A stretch of DNA of 64,000 bases from Candidatus Rokuibacteriota bacterium (GTDB lineage: Bacteria; Methylomirabilota; Methylomirabilia; Rokubacteriales; CSP1-6): assembly GCA_016866775.1 (NCBI GenBank), contig VGLJ01000015.1, positions 16,672 to 80,671 on the forward strand. Direction: 5' to 3'. Below the pieces are notes generated by a model. It had not been told where the DNA came from. It saw only the letters and a program-made list of their open reading frames with translations, and did not search any database. Below, piece by piece: positions 25,348-35,194 of the stretch (positions are counted from its first letter, which is position 1; each line of letters opens with the position of its first letter). A program made the position numbers and the translations under genes.

Positions 25348-27440
25348 CGATGCGCGTCGCGGTCGCCGCGGATCACGCGGGGTTTCCGTACAAGGCGGGG
25401 ATGATCCACGCGCTGAAGGCCGACGGCCACGAGGTCTTCGACCTCGGCACGGATTCCGACGCGCCCGCCGACTACCCCGACTTCGCGCGCGCCGTCGGCG
25501 TCGCCGTCCGCGAAGGCCGCGTGGACGCCGGCGTCATCATCTGCGGCAGCGGGGCGGGCGTCTCGATCGCGGCGAACAAGCTGCGCGGCGTGCGCGCGGC
25601 GCTCTGTCACGACGTCTTCACCGCGCGTCAGGCGCGCGAGGACGACGACGCCAACGTGCTGTGCCTCGGGGCGCGCGTGATCGCCGAGGACTTCGCGATC
25701 ACGCTCGCGCGCGCGTTCCTGGGCGCGCGCTTCTCGGGCGCCGAGCGGCACCGCCGCCGGCTCGAGAAGGTGCTCGCGCTCGAGCGCGCGGAGATGGGCG
25801 AGGGCGCCGCCGTCGACACGCACGCCATCGCGCCGGCCGAGGCGGCGATCGCCCATCTCGAGTCGATCGACGCCGGCAGGCGCCTCTGGGCCGAAGACCC
25901 GGCGCCGTGGACGACGGCCGCGACGACGCGCGCCGCGATCCTCAACCGCCTCGGATGGCTTCGCGCACCGCAGGAGATGCGACGCCACGTCGCCGACCTC
26001 GAGCGGTTCGCCGCCGAGGTGCGCGGCGAAGGCATCACCGACGTCGTGCTCTTCGGCATGGGCGGCTCGAGCCTCGCGCCCGAGGTCCTGCACGCGGCAC
26101 TGGGCGCCGCACCCGGCCACCCGGCGCTCACCGTGCTCGACACCACGGATCCCGGCGCCATCCGCGCGACGCTCCGGCGCCTCGCACTCCCCCGCACGCT
26201 CTTCCTCGTGTCCTCGAAGTCCGGCACGACGCCCGAGATGCTCGCGCTCTACCGCTTCTTCCGCGCGGAGACGGACAAGGCGGTCGGCGACGACGCGCGC
26301 GCGGGAGGCCACTTCGTCGCGATCACCGACGCCGGCACGCCGCTCGAGAAGCTCGCGAGCGAAAGCGGCTTCCGGCGCACGTTCCTCAACGATCCGCGCA
26401 TCGGCGGGCGTTTCTCCGCCCTGTCGTTCTTCGGGCTCGTGCCCGCCGCGCTCGTCGGCGCCGATCTCGGGCGGCTCCTCGATCGCGCCGCGGCGATGGC
26501 CGCGTCGTGCGGCGCGGAGGTGCCGGTCCGCGAGAATCCGGGGCTGCGCCTCGGCGCGACGCTGGCCGGGCTCGCGCAGGCCGGCCGCGCCAAGGTCACG
26601 CTGATGCTCTCGCCCGGCGTCCGCGCGCTCGGGATATGGCTCGAACAGCTGCTGACGGAATCGACGGGCGAGCTCGGGCGCGGGCTCGTCGTCGTCGACG
26701 ACGAGCCGCTCGGCGTGCCGGACGCCTACGGTACGGATCGCGTCTTCGTGGCCGTGCGCCTCGGACGCGATGAGGCCCTCGACGCGACCGCCGCCGCGCT
26801 GGAGTCCGCCGGTCACCCGGTGATCCGGGTCACGATGTCCGACGCGTACGACGTGCCCGCGGAGTTCTTCCGGTGGGAGGTCGCGACCGCCGCCGCGGGC
26901 ATCGTGCTCGGTCTCAATCCCTTCGACGAGCCGAACGTGGCGCAGGCGAAGGACGCGACGACGACCGCGCTCGCGCGGTTCCTCGAGACCGGGCGTCTGC
27001 CGGAGTGGCCGTCCGACTCGGTCGACGAGCTCGCGCGCGTGCTCAGCGAGGCGCGGCCCGGTGACTACATCGGGCTGCTCGCGTACCTGACGCCGGCCGA
27101 GGCGACGACGACCGCGCTGCAGAAGATGCGCGCGATGCTGCGCGACCGCACGCGGCTCGCCACGACGATGGGCTACGGTCCGCGGTATCTCCACTCGACC
27201 GGCCAGCTCCACAAGGGCGGGCCGCCGACCCCGATCCTCGTCCTCTTCACGGCCGCGCACGAGGAGCTGCCCATTCCCGGCGAACGCTACGGGTTCGCGA
27301 CGCTCGAGATGGCGCAGGCGCTCGGAGACCTCGCCACGTTGCGCGCGGCACAGCGCCGCGCGCTGTGGCTTCCCCTCGACGGCGCGCCGGTGGATGCGCT
27401 CGCGCGCGTCACGTCGACGCTCGAAAGGAAGGTTCATTGA
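25344..27440 (+). CDS. Fusion of ribose-5-phosphate isomerase B and glucose-6-phosphate isomerase
   Basis: A 698-aa protein. Residues 1-~150 are a complete RpiB: AADHAGFPYKAGM, then VIICGSGAGVSIAANKLRG with catalytic Cys67, and NVLCLGARVI. After a linker (about 150-175) comes a Pgi-type SIS protein: FGMGGSSLAPEVL, VSSKSGTTPEML, the glutamate region TESTGELGRGL and the Lys region YGPRYLHSTGQLHKGGP. One polypeptide would interconvert ribose/ribulose-5-P and glucose/fructose-6-P. No frameshift or stop separates the two parts. Starts and ends in ATGA overlaps with pgl and gnd. Confidence 0.92.
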   Translation: MTMRVAVAADHAGFPYKAGMIHALKADGHEVFDLGTDSDAPADYPDFARAVGVAVREGRVDAGVIICGSGAGVSIAANKLRGVRAALCHDVFTARQAREDDDANVLCLGARVIAEDFAITLARAFLGARFSGAERHRRRLEKVLALERAEMGEGAAVDTHAIAPAEAAIAHLESIDAGRRLWAEDPAPWTTAATTRAAILNRLGWLRAPQEMRRHVADLERFAAEVRGEGITDVVLFGMGGSSLAPEVLHAALGAAPGHPALTVLDTTDPGAIRATLRRLALPRTLFLVSSKSGTTPEMLALYRFFRAETDKAVGDDARAGGHFVAITDAGTPLEKLASESGFRRTFLNDPRIGGRFSALSFFGLVPAALVGADLGRLLDRAAAMAASCGAEVPVRENPGLRLGATLAGLAQAGRAKVTLMLSPGVRALGIWLEQLLTESTGELGRGLVVVDDEPLGVPDAYGTDRVFVAVRLGRDEALDATAAALESAGHPVIRVTMSDAYDVPAEFFRWEVATAAAGIVLGLNPFDEPNVAQAKDATTTALARFLETGRLPEWPSDSVDELARVLSEARPGDYIGLLAYLTPAEATTTALQKMRAMLRDRTRLATTMGYGPRYLHSTGQLHKGGPPTPILVLFTAAHEELPIPGERYGFATLEMAQALGDLATLRAAQRRALWLPLDGAPVDALARVTSTLERKVH

Positions 27441-28333
27441 TGCAGATCGGCTTCGTCGGTCTCGGACGGATGGGCGGCAATATGGTCACGCGCCTGCAGC
27501 GCGGCGGTCACAGCATCGTCGCGTACGACCCGGCGGCGGCGGCGCGCACGGCCGCGGAGCAGTCGGGCGCACGCGGCGTCACGTCGTTGCGGGACCTGGT
27601 CGCGGCGCTGACGGCTCCGCGCGCGGTGTGGGTGATGGTGCCCGCCGGCGCGCCGACGGAGTCGACGATCAACGAGCTCGCGGGGCTGCTCGCCTCCGGG
27701 GACATCGTCATCGACGGCGGCAACACCAAGTGGACCGACGACCAGCGGCGCGCCGAGGCGCTGCGCGGGCGCGGGATCAAGTACGTCGACGCCGGGACGA
27801 GCGGCGGCATCTGGGGGCTCGAGAACGGCTACTGCATGATGGTCGGCGGCGACAAGGACGTGGTCGCGCACCTGACGCCGATCTTCACGACCCTCGCGCC
27901 GCCCGACGGCTTCCTGCACACCGGCGGCGTGGGCAGCGGGCACTACGTAAAGATGGTTCACAACGGCATCGAGTACGCGATGATGCAGGCGTATGCTGAA
28001 GGCTTCGAGCTCATGTCGGAGTCGGAGTACGGCCTCGACCTGCCGCGCATCGCGCACCTCTGGAATCAGGGCAGCGTCGTGCGGTCGTGGCTCCTCGAGC
28101 TGGCCGCGAGCGCGCTCGCGCAGGATCCGAAGCTCGCGAGCCTCAAGCCCTTCGTGGAAGACTCCGGCGAGGGCCGCTGGACCGTGGAAGACGCCGTGAA
28201 CAAGGCCGTGCCCGCCCCGACCATCACCGCCGCGCTCTTCGCCCGCTTCCGGTCGCGGCGCGACAACTCCTTCGCGGACCGGATGCTCGCCGCGCTCCGG
28301 AACGCGTTCGGGGGCCATGCCGTCCGCCGATGA
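27440..28333 (+). CDS. gnd: 6-phosphogluconate dehydrogenase, decarboxylating (short, NAD-type)
   Basis: A 297-aa enzyme of the short GndA/YqeC type. The Rossmann motif is [20 protein letters not shown] and the second strand ends in AYD, the acidic residue that favours NAD over NADP. The substrate motif is [20 protein letters not shown] near residue 118 and the catalytic Lys lies in [13 protein letters not shown] near residue 175. It converts 6-phosphogluconate to ribulose-5-phosphate and CO2. The start codon overlaps the rpiB-pgi stop, and the last 17 bp overlap zwf. Confidence 0.93.
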   Translation: MQIGFVGLGRMGGNMVTRLQRGGHSIVAYDPAAAARTAAEQSGARGVTSLRDLVAALTAPRAVWVMVPAGAPTESTINELAGLLASGDIVIDGGNTKWTDDQRRAEALRGRGIKYVDAGTSGGIWGLENGYCMMVGGDKDVVAHLTPIFTTLAPPDGFLHTGGVGSGHYVKMVHNGIEYAMMQAYAEGFELMSESEYGLDLPRIAHLWNQGSVVRSWLLELAASALAQDPKLASLKPFVEDSGEGRWTVEDAVNKAVPAPTITAALFARFRSRRDNSFADRMLAALRNAFGGHAVRR

Positions 28334-29801
28334 ACCGTTCGCGCTGATCATCTTCGGCGCGTCGGGCGACCTGGCCCGCCGCAAGCTGATGCCCGCGCTC
28401 TGGAGTCTCTACGCGGCGCGGACGCTCCCGGAGCCGTTCACGATCCTCGGCGTCTCCCGTACCGAGATGACCGACGAGGAGTTCCGCACGCGGACCCGCG
28501 AGGCGATCACCGAGTTCGCGCACGTGAAGCCGCCGTCCGAAAACGTCTGGGAGCGCTTCGCCAGATCGCTCCACTATCTCTCCGGGGATCCCAAGGACGC
28601 GAGTCTCTATCCGCGGCTCGCGTCGACGCTCGCGGAGATCGAGACGAAGCGCGGCGGCTCGGCCAATCGCCTCTTCTACTGCTCGACGCCGCCGAGCGTG
28701 TACGGCGCCGTCGTTCAGAACCTGGGCGCCTCCGGGCTCGCGACCCAGGAGCACGGGTGGACGCGGATCATCATCGAGAAGCCGTTCGGGCACGACTACG
28801 ACACCGCGCGCGAGCTCAACGCGCAGCTCGCCGCGGTCTTCAACGAGGAGCAGGTCTACCGGATCGACCACTACCTCGGCAAGGAGACGGTGCAGAACAT
28901 CCTGGTCTTCCGCTTCGCGAACCAGATCCTCGAACCGCTGTGGAATCGCGTGCACGTGAACCACGTGCAGATCACGGTGGCGGAGGAGCTCGGGGTGGAG
29001 ACGCGCGGCGCGTACTACGAGGAAGCGGGCGCGCTGCGCGACATGGTCCAGAACCACATGCTCCAGCTCCTCTGCCTCATCGCGATGGAGCCGCCGGTGA
29101 CGTTCGACGCCGGGCCGGTGCGCGACGAGAAGAACAAGGTGATGGAGGCGCTGCGTCCGATCGATCCCGCCCGCCTCGACGAGGTGGCGCTGCGCGGGCA
29201 GTACGCGGGCGGCTTCATCAGCGGCCGCCAGGTCCAGGCCTATCGCCAGGAGAAGGGCGTGGCGCCGAGCTCACGCACCGACACGTATGCCGCGTTCAAG
29301 CTGCACGTCGACAACTGGCGCTGGGCGGGCGTGCCGTTCTTCCTGCGCACGGGCAAGCGGCTGCCGAAGCGCGCGAGCGAGATCGTCATCCGGTTCCACC
29401 GGACGCCGCACATGATCTTCCGCCGCAGCCCGCAGGGCGTGGCGCCGAACCAGCTCATCATCCGGATCCAGCCGGACGAGGGCATCGCGCTCACCACCAC
29501 CGCGAAGACGCCGGGCCCGGAGCTCCAGCTCGGCGCGGTCACGATGGACTTTCGCTACGGCGAGGTCTTCGGCGGTCACACGCCCGAGGCGTACGAGCGG
29601 CTGCTGCTCGACGCGATCCACGGCGACGCGACGCTCTACGCGCGCGGCGACTGGGTCGAGCACGCGTGGAACGTCCTCACGCCCGTCCTCGGCGCGTGGG
29701 CCGACGGCGGCGATCCGCACCTCTACGAAGCCGGGAGCTGGGGACCGCCCGAGGCCGATCGCTTCATCGCGCGCGACGGGGGCGCCTGGCACACCCCGTA
29801 G
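28317..29801 (+). CDS. zwf: Glucose-6-phosphate 1-dehydrogenase
   Basis: A 494-aa enzyme with the cofactor motif [19 protein letters not shown]. The active-site signature [13 protein letters not shown] is at 182-194 and the EKPFGHD motif near 154. It oxidises glucose-6-phosphate to 6-phosphogluconolactone and feeds the Pgl encoded upstream. It is the last gene of the operon and overlaps gnd by 17 bp. It terminates directly at a family B palindromic repeat, which may serve as the operon terminator. Confidence 0.95.
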   Translation: MPSADEPFALIIFGASGDLARRKLMPALWSLYAARTLPEPFTILGVSRTEMTDEEFRTRTREAITEFAHVKPPSENVWERFARSLHYLSGDPKDASLYPRLASTLAEIETKRGGSANRLFYCSTPPSVYGAVVQNLGASGLATQEHGWTRIIIEKPFGHDYDTARELNAQLAAVFNEEQVYRIDHYLGKETVQNILVFRFANQILEPLWNRVHVNHVQITVAEELGVETRGAYYEEAGALRDMVQNHMLQLLCLIAMEPPVTFDAGPVRDEKNKVMEALRPIDPARLDEVALRGQYAGGFISGRQVQAYRQEKGVAPSSRTDTYAAFKLHVDNWRWAGVPFFLRTGKRLPKRASEIVIRFHRTPHMIFRRSPQGVAPNQLIIRIQPDEGIALTTTAKTPGPELQLGAVTMDFRYGEVFGGHTPEAYERLLLDAIHGDATLYARGDWVEHAWNVLTPVLGAWADGGDPHLYEAGSWGPPEADRFIARDGGAWHTP

Positions 29802-29912
29802 GTCCTCGGAGGGGGACTGCGTCCCCCTTCCGACGCTTCTCACCGGCTGACGCCGGTTCGTCGCTGCCTCCCCCGCGGATTGCGCCGGCAAAGCCGGCGC
29901 TCGAACACCTAC
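29802..29912 (-). repeat. Repeat family B, intact copy
   Basis: A ~110-bp element with three hairpins: GGAGGGGGACTGCGTCCCCC, CCGGCTGACGCCGG and GCGCCGGCAAAGCCGGCGC. It exactly fills the gap between the convergent stops of zwf (29801) and the res gene (29909). The second copy is the one split by IS110 at 14940-16537, also between convergent genes. It probably acts as a bidirectional terminator, possibly mobilised by a transposase elsewhere. Confidence 0.75.
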
Positions 29913-32692
29913 CGTCGCATGGCGGCGTTGATGTGGTCGGCGAAGTCTCCAGGCTTGCGGGAGACCGCCCATGTCCAGCGACCGAAGCCACCGTGATCCG
30001 TTACCGCGCGCGTCCATTCATCGAGCGCGCGCCGCTTGGCTTCGTTCTGGGGCGAATCCTGCCCTTTGACTTCGAGAACGAGCGTCGTTCCCGTCGCCAG
30101 TCGGATCAAGAAGTCAGGTCGATACGTCCGGACCGCGCCGTCGAAGCCATAGACGATGTCGAAGCCGAGGTGGTCGTTCTTGACCCACGCGACGACGTCG
30201 GGGTGTCGATCGAGTGCGAAGGCCTCGCTCGCTTCCCGCGTGCTGTCGTAGACACAGCGATTGACATGTGAGCGCATCGTCTCGGCCCAGGGGCGTCCCG
30301 TGAACCACGGCAACATGTCGCCGCTGCTTGGGATCGGCCGATCGCTGTCGAACACCGGCGTCAGGGCGGTCGTGTTCTCGTCGCGGATCGCGCCCCACAG
30401 GTGCCGCACGATTTTACTCATGTTGAGGGTGAGGAGGATGCGGCGCCGCTTCGAGTCGGCCTGGAAAATCGCAGGAACGATCGAGATGCGGTCGGAGGCC
30501 AAGAACGCCTCGACAAGCGGCACGAGCTGCGCGATCAGTAGCTCTCGCGGTCCGCGCCAGGTTGGCGCCATTTGGTCGAAGACGTCACGCGCTGTCTCGA
30601 ACACGACCGTCTGCATCCGACCCGCGAGGCCGTCGAGCTGGATCTCGGTGAGCCGGCTCACGTCCGGCTTGCCTTCGACGACCGGCGCGAGCTGGGCAAT
30701 GGTCGGCGTCTCTAAGGCATCCAGAAGCAGAAGGGCAGTCGCCGCGATGTCCAGTGTGAGGCGTGGCGTCCATGTGGGCTCGATACGGAAGACGTTCGGC
30801 CACGTGATCTCGAACGCGCGCTTGTCCGGCACCGGCTCGCTCCGCGATTTCGGCGGTGGCGGAGGCGGCACGACGGCATCACCGCCTTCGTGCGGCAGGA
30901 ATGTGAACGGGATGCCGAAGATGTTGACGTGCTCGGCAGGGAAGCACCCTGTCTTCGGATCGATCTCATAGGACGTTCGCCGAAGGCCGCGGCCGACCAC
31001 CTGCTCGCAGAGTAGCTGACTCGAAAACGCGCGGAGTCCCATGATGTGCGGCACGGTGCGCGCATCCCAGCCTTCGGTCAGCATGCCGACCGAGATCACG
31101 TTCTGGATACGCTCACCCGGCTTGCCAAGCTGGCCAACGGTATCGACCTGGACGCGAAGGCGCTCGGCCTGCTCCTGGTTCGTCAGGCGGCGCGCCGGCC
31201 GGTCGTCGTCGTCCTCGTCATCGTCGTCGGCGCTCTCAATCACTTCGGTGTCGTCACGCGCTTCCGCCTTCTCGCGCACGCGTGAATCGATATGGAGCAT
31301 TCGCTGGGCGTCCGCCAACTCCTCGATGCGGACCTTGCCATGCGTGAAGGCGTGATAGACGCGAGCCGCCGTCTCGGTCCGATTGGCGATTGGCGACGGT
31401 GATCATCACCGGCGGAGTCGGCAGGTCGATCTCCTTCCACTTCCGAGCTGTCTCCAGCCAGTCTTTAGGTAGTAGGCGTTTACGACGAGATCGGGCAATG
31501 GCTCGTGCGCCTCCGCCTTGCCGTTCAGATCGTCCCGTACCCATTGGTAGATGTGATAGAGCTTCGAGCGGTAGGTCGCGGCCGCCGGAACTCCGTCGTC
31601 GCGCACGACCACACGCGGCGTCTTGACGAGACCGGACTCGATCGCGTCGTTGAGGCTGAAGTCACTCACGATCCATCCGAAGAGCGCTTCTTCAGTGCTC
31701 TCGTGGCCCGACGGTGCAAAAGGCGTCGCGGAGAAGTCGTAGCAGCGCAGGATGCCGCGGGCGCGGTGTATGCGGTCGAGGCCACCAATCCAGCGCGTCG
31801 CTTCTTCCACGTCGGCTTTCGTCACGCCTCTGAGCTTCCCAGCGGGAACGCGCCAGGCGTGGTGCGCTTCGTCGTTGATCACGAGGATGTTGAAGACTGA
31901 CGCTATGTCACCGAGGGCGTCGCGCACGTAGGCGGCGTCGCTCTTGGCTCCGCGCTTGTCGACTCCACGCTTGCGCGATACCCGCTCGTCGCTCTCCCAA
32001 TTCAGCCAATGCCAGTTGCGGACGAGCACACGGCCCTGGCGTAGCCGCTCGCGCAGCGCCGACGGGACCATATTGAATCGCTCATGGTAGTTCCCGGGAT
32101 CCGTGGGTTCCAGCACGGCGAGGCGTTTCCGTACGGTCAGCCCGGGCGCTACGACGAGAACGTGTTTCGCAAAGCGTGGGTCCTGCGGATTCGCGACGCG
32201 GTTCAGGATCTGCCACGCAATCGCCATCGCCATCACGAGCGTCTTGCCGGCGCCGGTCGCCATCTTGGCGCAGATGCGCTCGAATGGACCGCCGTCGCCC
32301 TTCACGCTGATGCCCTGGCGATCGCCTTCGGGCGCCTCGATGAGCCAGATCAGCGTCTCGATGGCTTCGAGCTGGCAGAAGAAGAATCGCCGTTCCTCGA
32401 ACAGCTCGGGATCGCGCCAGTGTTCCAGGAGACGCCGTGTCGTTCCCGTCACTCCTGGATGACCGGCGTCACGCCACGCTTTCACGCGTGGACGGATGCG
32501 GTTGACCTCGGGAAGCTCGCGGAAGACGCCGGGATCGTCGAAGGATTTCGAGCCAGGAGTCGCGACGACGTAACCGGCGGGACGCCGGCCCTCCTCTCGG
32601 CTGAACGTGCGACTCTCGCGGTCGTAGCGCCAGTGCTTGCCGGGCTCCTCCCACGGGCTGTTGATGATGAGTTGGTCGATCGTGGCAGCCAT
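29909..32692 (-). pseudogene. Type III restriction enzyme Res subunit, two frameshifts
   Basis: The N-terminal part (32692 down to ~31467) starts MAATIDQLIINSPWEEPG and has the helicase Walker A motif KMATGAGKTLVMAM and the motif II box VINDEAHHAW. Frame is lost near 31467 (one base missing before KDWLETARKW) and again at a 7-bp tandem duplication (31381-31394, GATTGGC twice). The C-terminal part then continues with helicase motif VI (VGRGLRRTSYE) and a nuclease core PDFLIRL...LVLEVKG. The two changes are separated by ~75 bp in which the frame runs to a stop, so no full-length Res is made. Reconstructed length is ~920 aa. Confidence 0.85.
31381..31394. repeat. 7-bp tandem duplication (GATTGGC x2) in res
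   Basis: One copy of GATTGGC would give the continuous reading VANRTETAARVYHAF. The second copy shifts the frame by one. Confidence 0.85.
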
Positions 32693-33039
32693 TAGCCTCG
32701 ATGTCCGGGCAACGCTCGTTCGAGCGTTGTGACGAGCGCAGGCATTTCGACCGTGACGATGCCCCAGACGATGTCGTGGTCGACGGCGTCGTAACCGTGG
32801 ATGATGCGATTGCGGGTACCGATGATCCTCAGCCACGGGATCTCGGGGTATCGCTCATAGCCGACTGTGGTCACGCGATTTGCCGCGTCGCCGATGATCC
32901 CAATCAACCGTGTGAGCGCGAGCTGCAGCATGCGGTCGGTATCGAGGTCGCGACGCGTGCCCCCGTGGACCATCGCGACCACTTCCCGCGCGTGATCGAG
33001 CATGTGACGCATCGGGACCGTATCGTCACGCCGCGACAA
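32692..33039 (-). CDS. hepT: HepT-like HEPN toxin (DUF86)
   Basis: A 115-aa protein of the DUF86/HEPN family. The RNase motif R-x4-H is in GTRNRIIHGYD near residue 80, followed by the Tyr that the MntA antitoxin modifies in characterised pairs. The TTG start at 33037 keeps the conserved MSRRDDTVPMRHML beginning; an ATG at 33012 is the alternative. It overlaps the mntA gene by 14 bp. HepT toxins cleave RNA and are neutralised by AMPylation. The pair sits inside a type III restriction locus, between mod and res. Confidence 0.88.
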   Translation of the reverse strand: MSRRDDTVPMRHMLDHAREVVAMVHGGTRRDLDTDRMLQLALTRLIGIIGDAANRVTTVGYERYPEIPWLRIIGTRNRIIHGYDAVDHDIVWGIVTVEMPALVTTLERALPGHRG

Positions 33040-33334
33040 ACACCTCTTCGGCCTCGGCGAGGACCTCGTCGCGAAAGTATTTGCTCAGTTCTTGAGGCGT
33101 CTTCAGGTCGACCTGCCTGCCGAGGACTTCGGACAACTCCTGCTCGATGCCGAAGAACGCGAGCCCGGGCGTCTTGCCGGGCTCGAATCCGACAAGGATG
33201 TCGACGTCGCTTTCAGGCCTGAAGTCATCGCGGAGGACCGAACCGAACAGCGCCAGCCTACGAATGTGATGACGGCGACAGATCTCGGCGATGCGCTCAC
33301 GCGGAATGTCGATTTTGACGCGGCCGGAACTCAT
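33026..33334 (-). CDS. mntA: MntA-like minimal nucleotidyltransferase antitoxin
   Basis: A 102-aa MNT-fold nucleotidyltransferase with the active-site pattern LALFGSVLRDDFRPESDVDI (G-S, then D-x-D). In studied HepT/MntA pairs this enzyme transfers AMP to the toxin. The ATG overlaps the stop of the mod remnant (ATGA) and the gene overlaps hepT at its 3' end. Both toxin and antitoxin frames are intact although the flanking restriction genes are broken. Confidence 0.9.
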   Translation of the reverse strand: MSSGRVKIDIPRERIAEICRRHHIRRLALFGSVLRDDFRPESDVDILVGFEPGKTPGLAFFGIEQELSEVLGRQVDLKTPQELSKYFRDEVLAEAEEVFVAA

Positions 33335-34471
33335 TTGAGCGGGATGACCCTGAGGCTCTCGATGCCGCGGTCGTCCACGATCTTCACGCCCACACGCTTG
33401 TGCGCGCCGGGCTCGAATGGCAGCGAGACCGTGCCGCGATAGGCTTCAATGCGCTCCAGATCGACCTCGGCCTTGAGGTTGCGAGCGAGACGGGCCCATC
33501 CCTCATTATCAGCGGCCATGGGGAAGAAGACCTGACGCGGGAAGAGACTACGGCCATCGTAATCTTGATCGAGCATCCACCAGGTCGGGATTCATCTGGA
33601 CCTTGAGGAACGTCATCCCGGTTTTCTCAAGCGTGAGCTCGTCAATATCCTTGGCAGCTTCAGGATCGAATTGGAACGCCGCGAAGGCGAGGATGCTCGG
33701 CCGCGGACTAAGTGTGCGAACGTCATCCATCAGATTGCGTACTAGATGGAGATTCTCGTCCGAGAGTTGCACGAAACATGACCCACTCTCATGAAGCAGA
33801 TCCCTCGCGGGCAACAGACGGTCGCGTAGGTATGTCAGGTATGAGTGAATGCCCAGCTCCCATGTGTCGCGGAACGCGCGGATCATCTCCGGCTCTTGCG
33901 CCAGATCGGCGTCGCTGCCGTCCTTGACGTTCCGCTTATCGACGAAGGGCTGGAAGTTGGAACCATAGCGGATGCCGTACGGCGGGTCGATATAGGCCAT
34001 CTGGATTTTGCCGCCGAGGCTTTCCTTCTCAAGGAGAGAGTTCATCACGAGCAGGGAGTCCCCGGCGATCAAGCGATTCGACCAAGCGTGCGCGTGCTGG
34101 TAGAAGTCGATCGCCTCGCGCAATGGTGGGTTTTCCCCGGCCGACTCGAAGAGCGAACCTTGCGTCAAGGCTGGCGTGCCGTTGCGACGGCGTACCGCCT
34201 CAATGGTCGTCTTGGGATCAATCCGTTCGTGGACGTGCAGCGAGACCGTCGACACCTCGAACGACGTGTGCTCTGCCTTGCCGGCCCATTGGAGCGTCGG
34301 ATCGAGATGCGGGTCGTACTGATACGCCTTCCTGGCGGTGTCGCGATCGGTCGCCTCGGTGACGAGACCAACGGGGGGATTGTTCTTCCGCTGCTCCTTG
34401 CGGTGATCGTACTGCTCGATCGGCCGCCTTTTCGCCGGCGCCGGGGTGTCGGTTTTCTTCGCTCGGGCCAT
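33331..34471 (-). pseudogene. Type III DNA methyltransferase (Mod) remnant with internal deletions
   Basis: The start (MARAKKTDTPAPAKRRPIEQ) and catalytic motif (MAYIDPPYGIRYGSNFQPF) of a type III Mod are intact. After LHLVRNLMDDV the sequence jumps to a piece near the C-terminus (ILAFAAFQFDPEAAKDIDEL, MTFLKVQMNPDL). A second jump and frameshift near 33575 lead to MLDQDYDGRSLFPRQVFFPM and the end IVDDRGIESLRVIPLK. The central part, which should hold the AdoMet-binding F-x-G-x-G motif and target recognition region, is missing. The encoded protein could not methylate DNA. Confidence 0.83.
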
Positions 34472-34625
34472 GCGTCCTCCCGGGGCGGCGGCAAGCCGCC
34501 TCCGCGGCTCGAATGTAACTCATGGGCTGCGCCCTGCCGGCATGTCACATACGTGACGGCCCGGCTGCGAGCCGTATCAATCTCTGGACATTGACGGCCA
34601 CGAGCCGGTCGTACAATCGTGCCGG
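34472..34625. promoter_or_regulatory. Divergent spacer between mod remnant and Uma2 gene
   Basis: A 154-bp spacer that should carry both promoters. It holds a small inverted repeat GTCAC-ATAC-GTGAC (34544-34557) and a GC hairpin GGCGGCGGCAAGCCGCC near 34485. No convincing -35/-10 pair was identified. Confidence 0.3.
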
Positions 34626-35182
34626 ATGAGCATGCCGGCGACGCGCCACCGTTTCACGCTCGAGGATTACTGCCGCTTGTTCGAAATTGGCGTGCTCAGA
34701 GAGGACCAGCGGCTCGAGCTGCTGGACGGCGAAATCTACGAAATGGCGCCGACGTATCCGCCGCACGCGAGCGTCGTCGATCGCCTTGCGCGTCTGCTTA
34801 TCACGCGTCTCGGTACGCGCGCGATCGTCAGGGTTCAAGGGCCAGTGCCTGCCCGCCCACGCTCGCTGCCGCAGACGGACGTCGCTGTCCTCGCAGAACG
34901 CGGCGACTTCTATCGAACGGCGCATCCTGAAGCCCAGGACGTTCACCCGTCATCGAGGTCGCCGACACCACGCTAGAGCGCGATCGCGCGAAGCTACAGC
35001 TCTACGCCACCGCCGGCATGCAGGAAGTCTGGATCGTCGACGTCAACGATGAGCGGATCGAGGTCTACCGGTCGCCCGAGGCCGGGGAATACACGGAACG
35101 GCGATTCGCCGGCCGCAGTGATCGTCTGATCTGTCCCGACTTCCCCGACGTCGTGCTGACCGTCGACGACATCCCCGGCTGA
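34626..35182 (+). pseudogene. Uma2-family (DUF820) endonuclease-like gene, frameshifted
   Basis: The first frame reads MSMPATRHRFTLEDYCRLFE, then DQRLELLDGEIYEMAPTYPP and SLPQTDVAVLAERGDFY, the N-terminal two thirds of a Uma2 PD-(D/E)xK fold protein. Near 34945 the frame shifts. The conserved remainder VIEVADTTLERDRAKLQLYA and GMQEVWIVDVNDERIEVYR continues in another frame to the stop at 35182. A small deletion after AQDV is the simplest explanation. It adds to the cluster of damaged genes between 30 and 35 kb. Confidence 0.82.
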
Positions 35183-35194
35183 CGCCGAGCGCGC

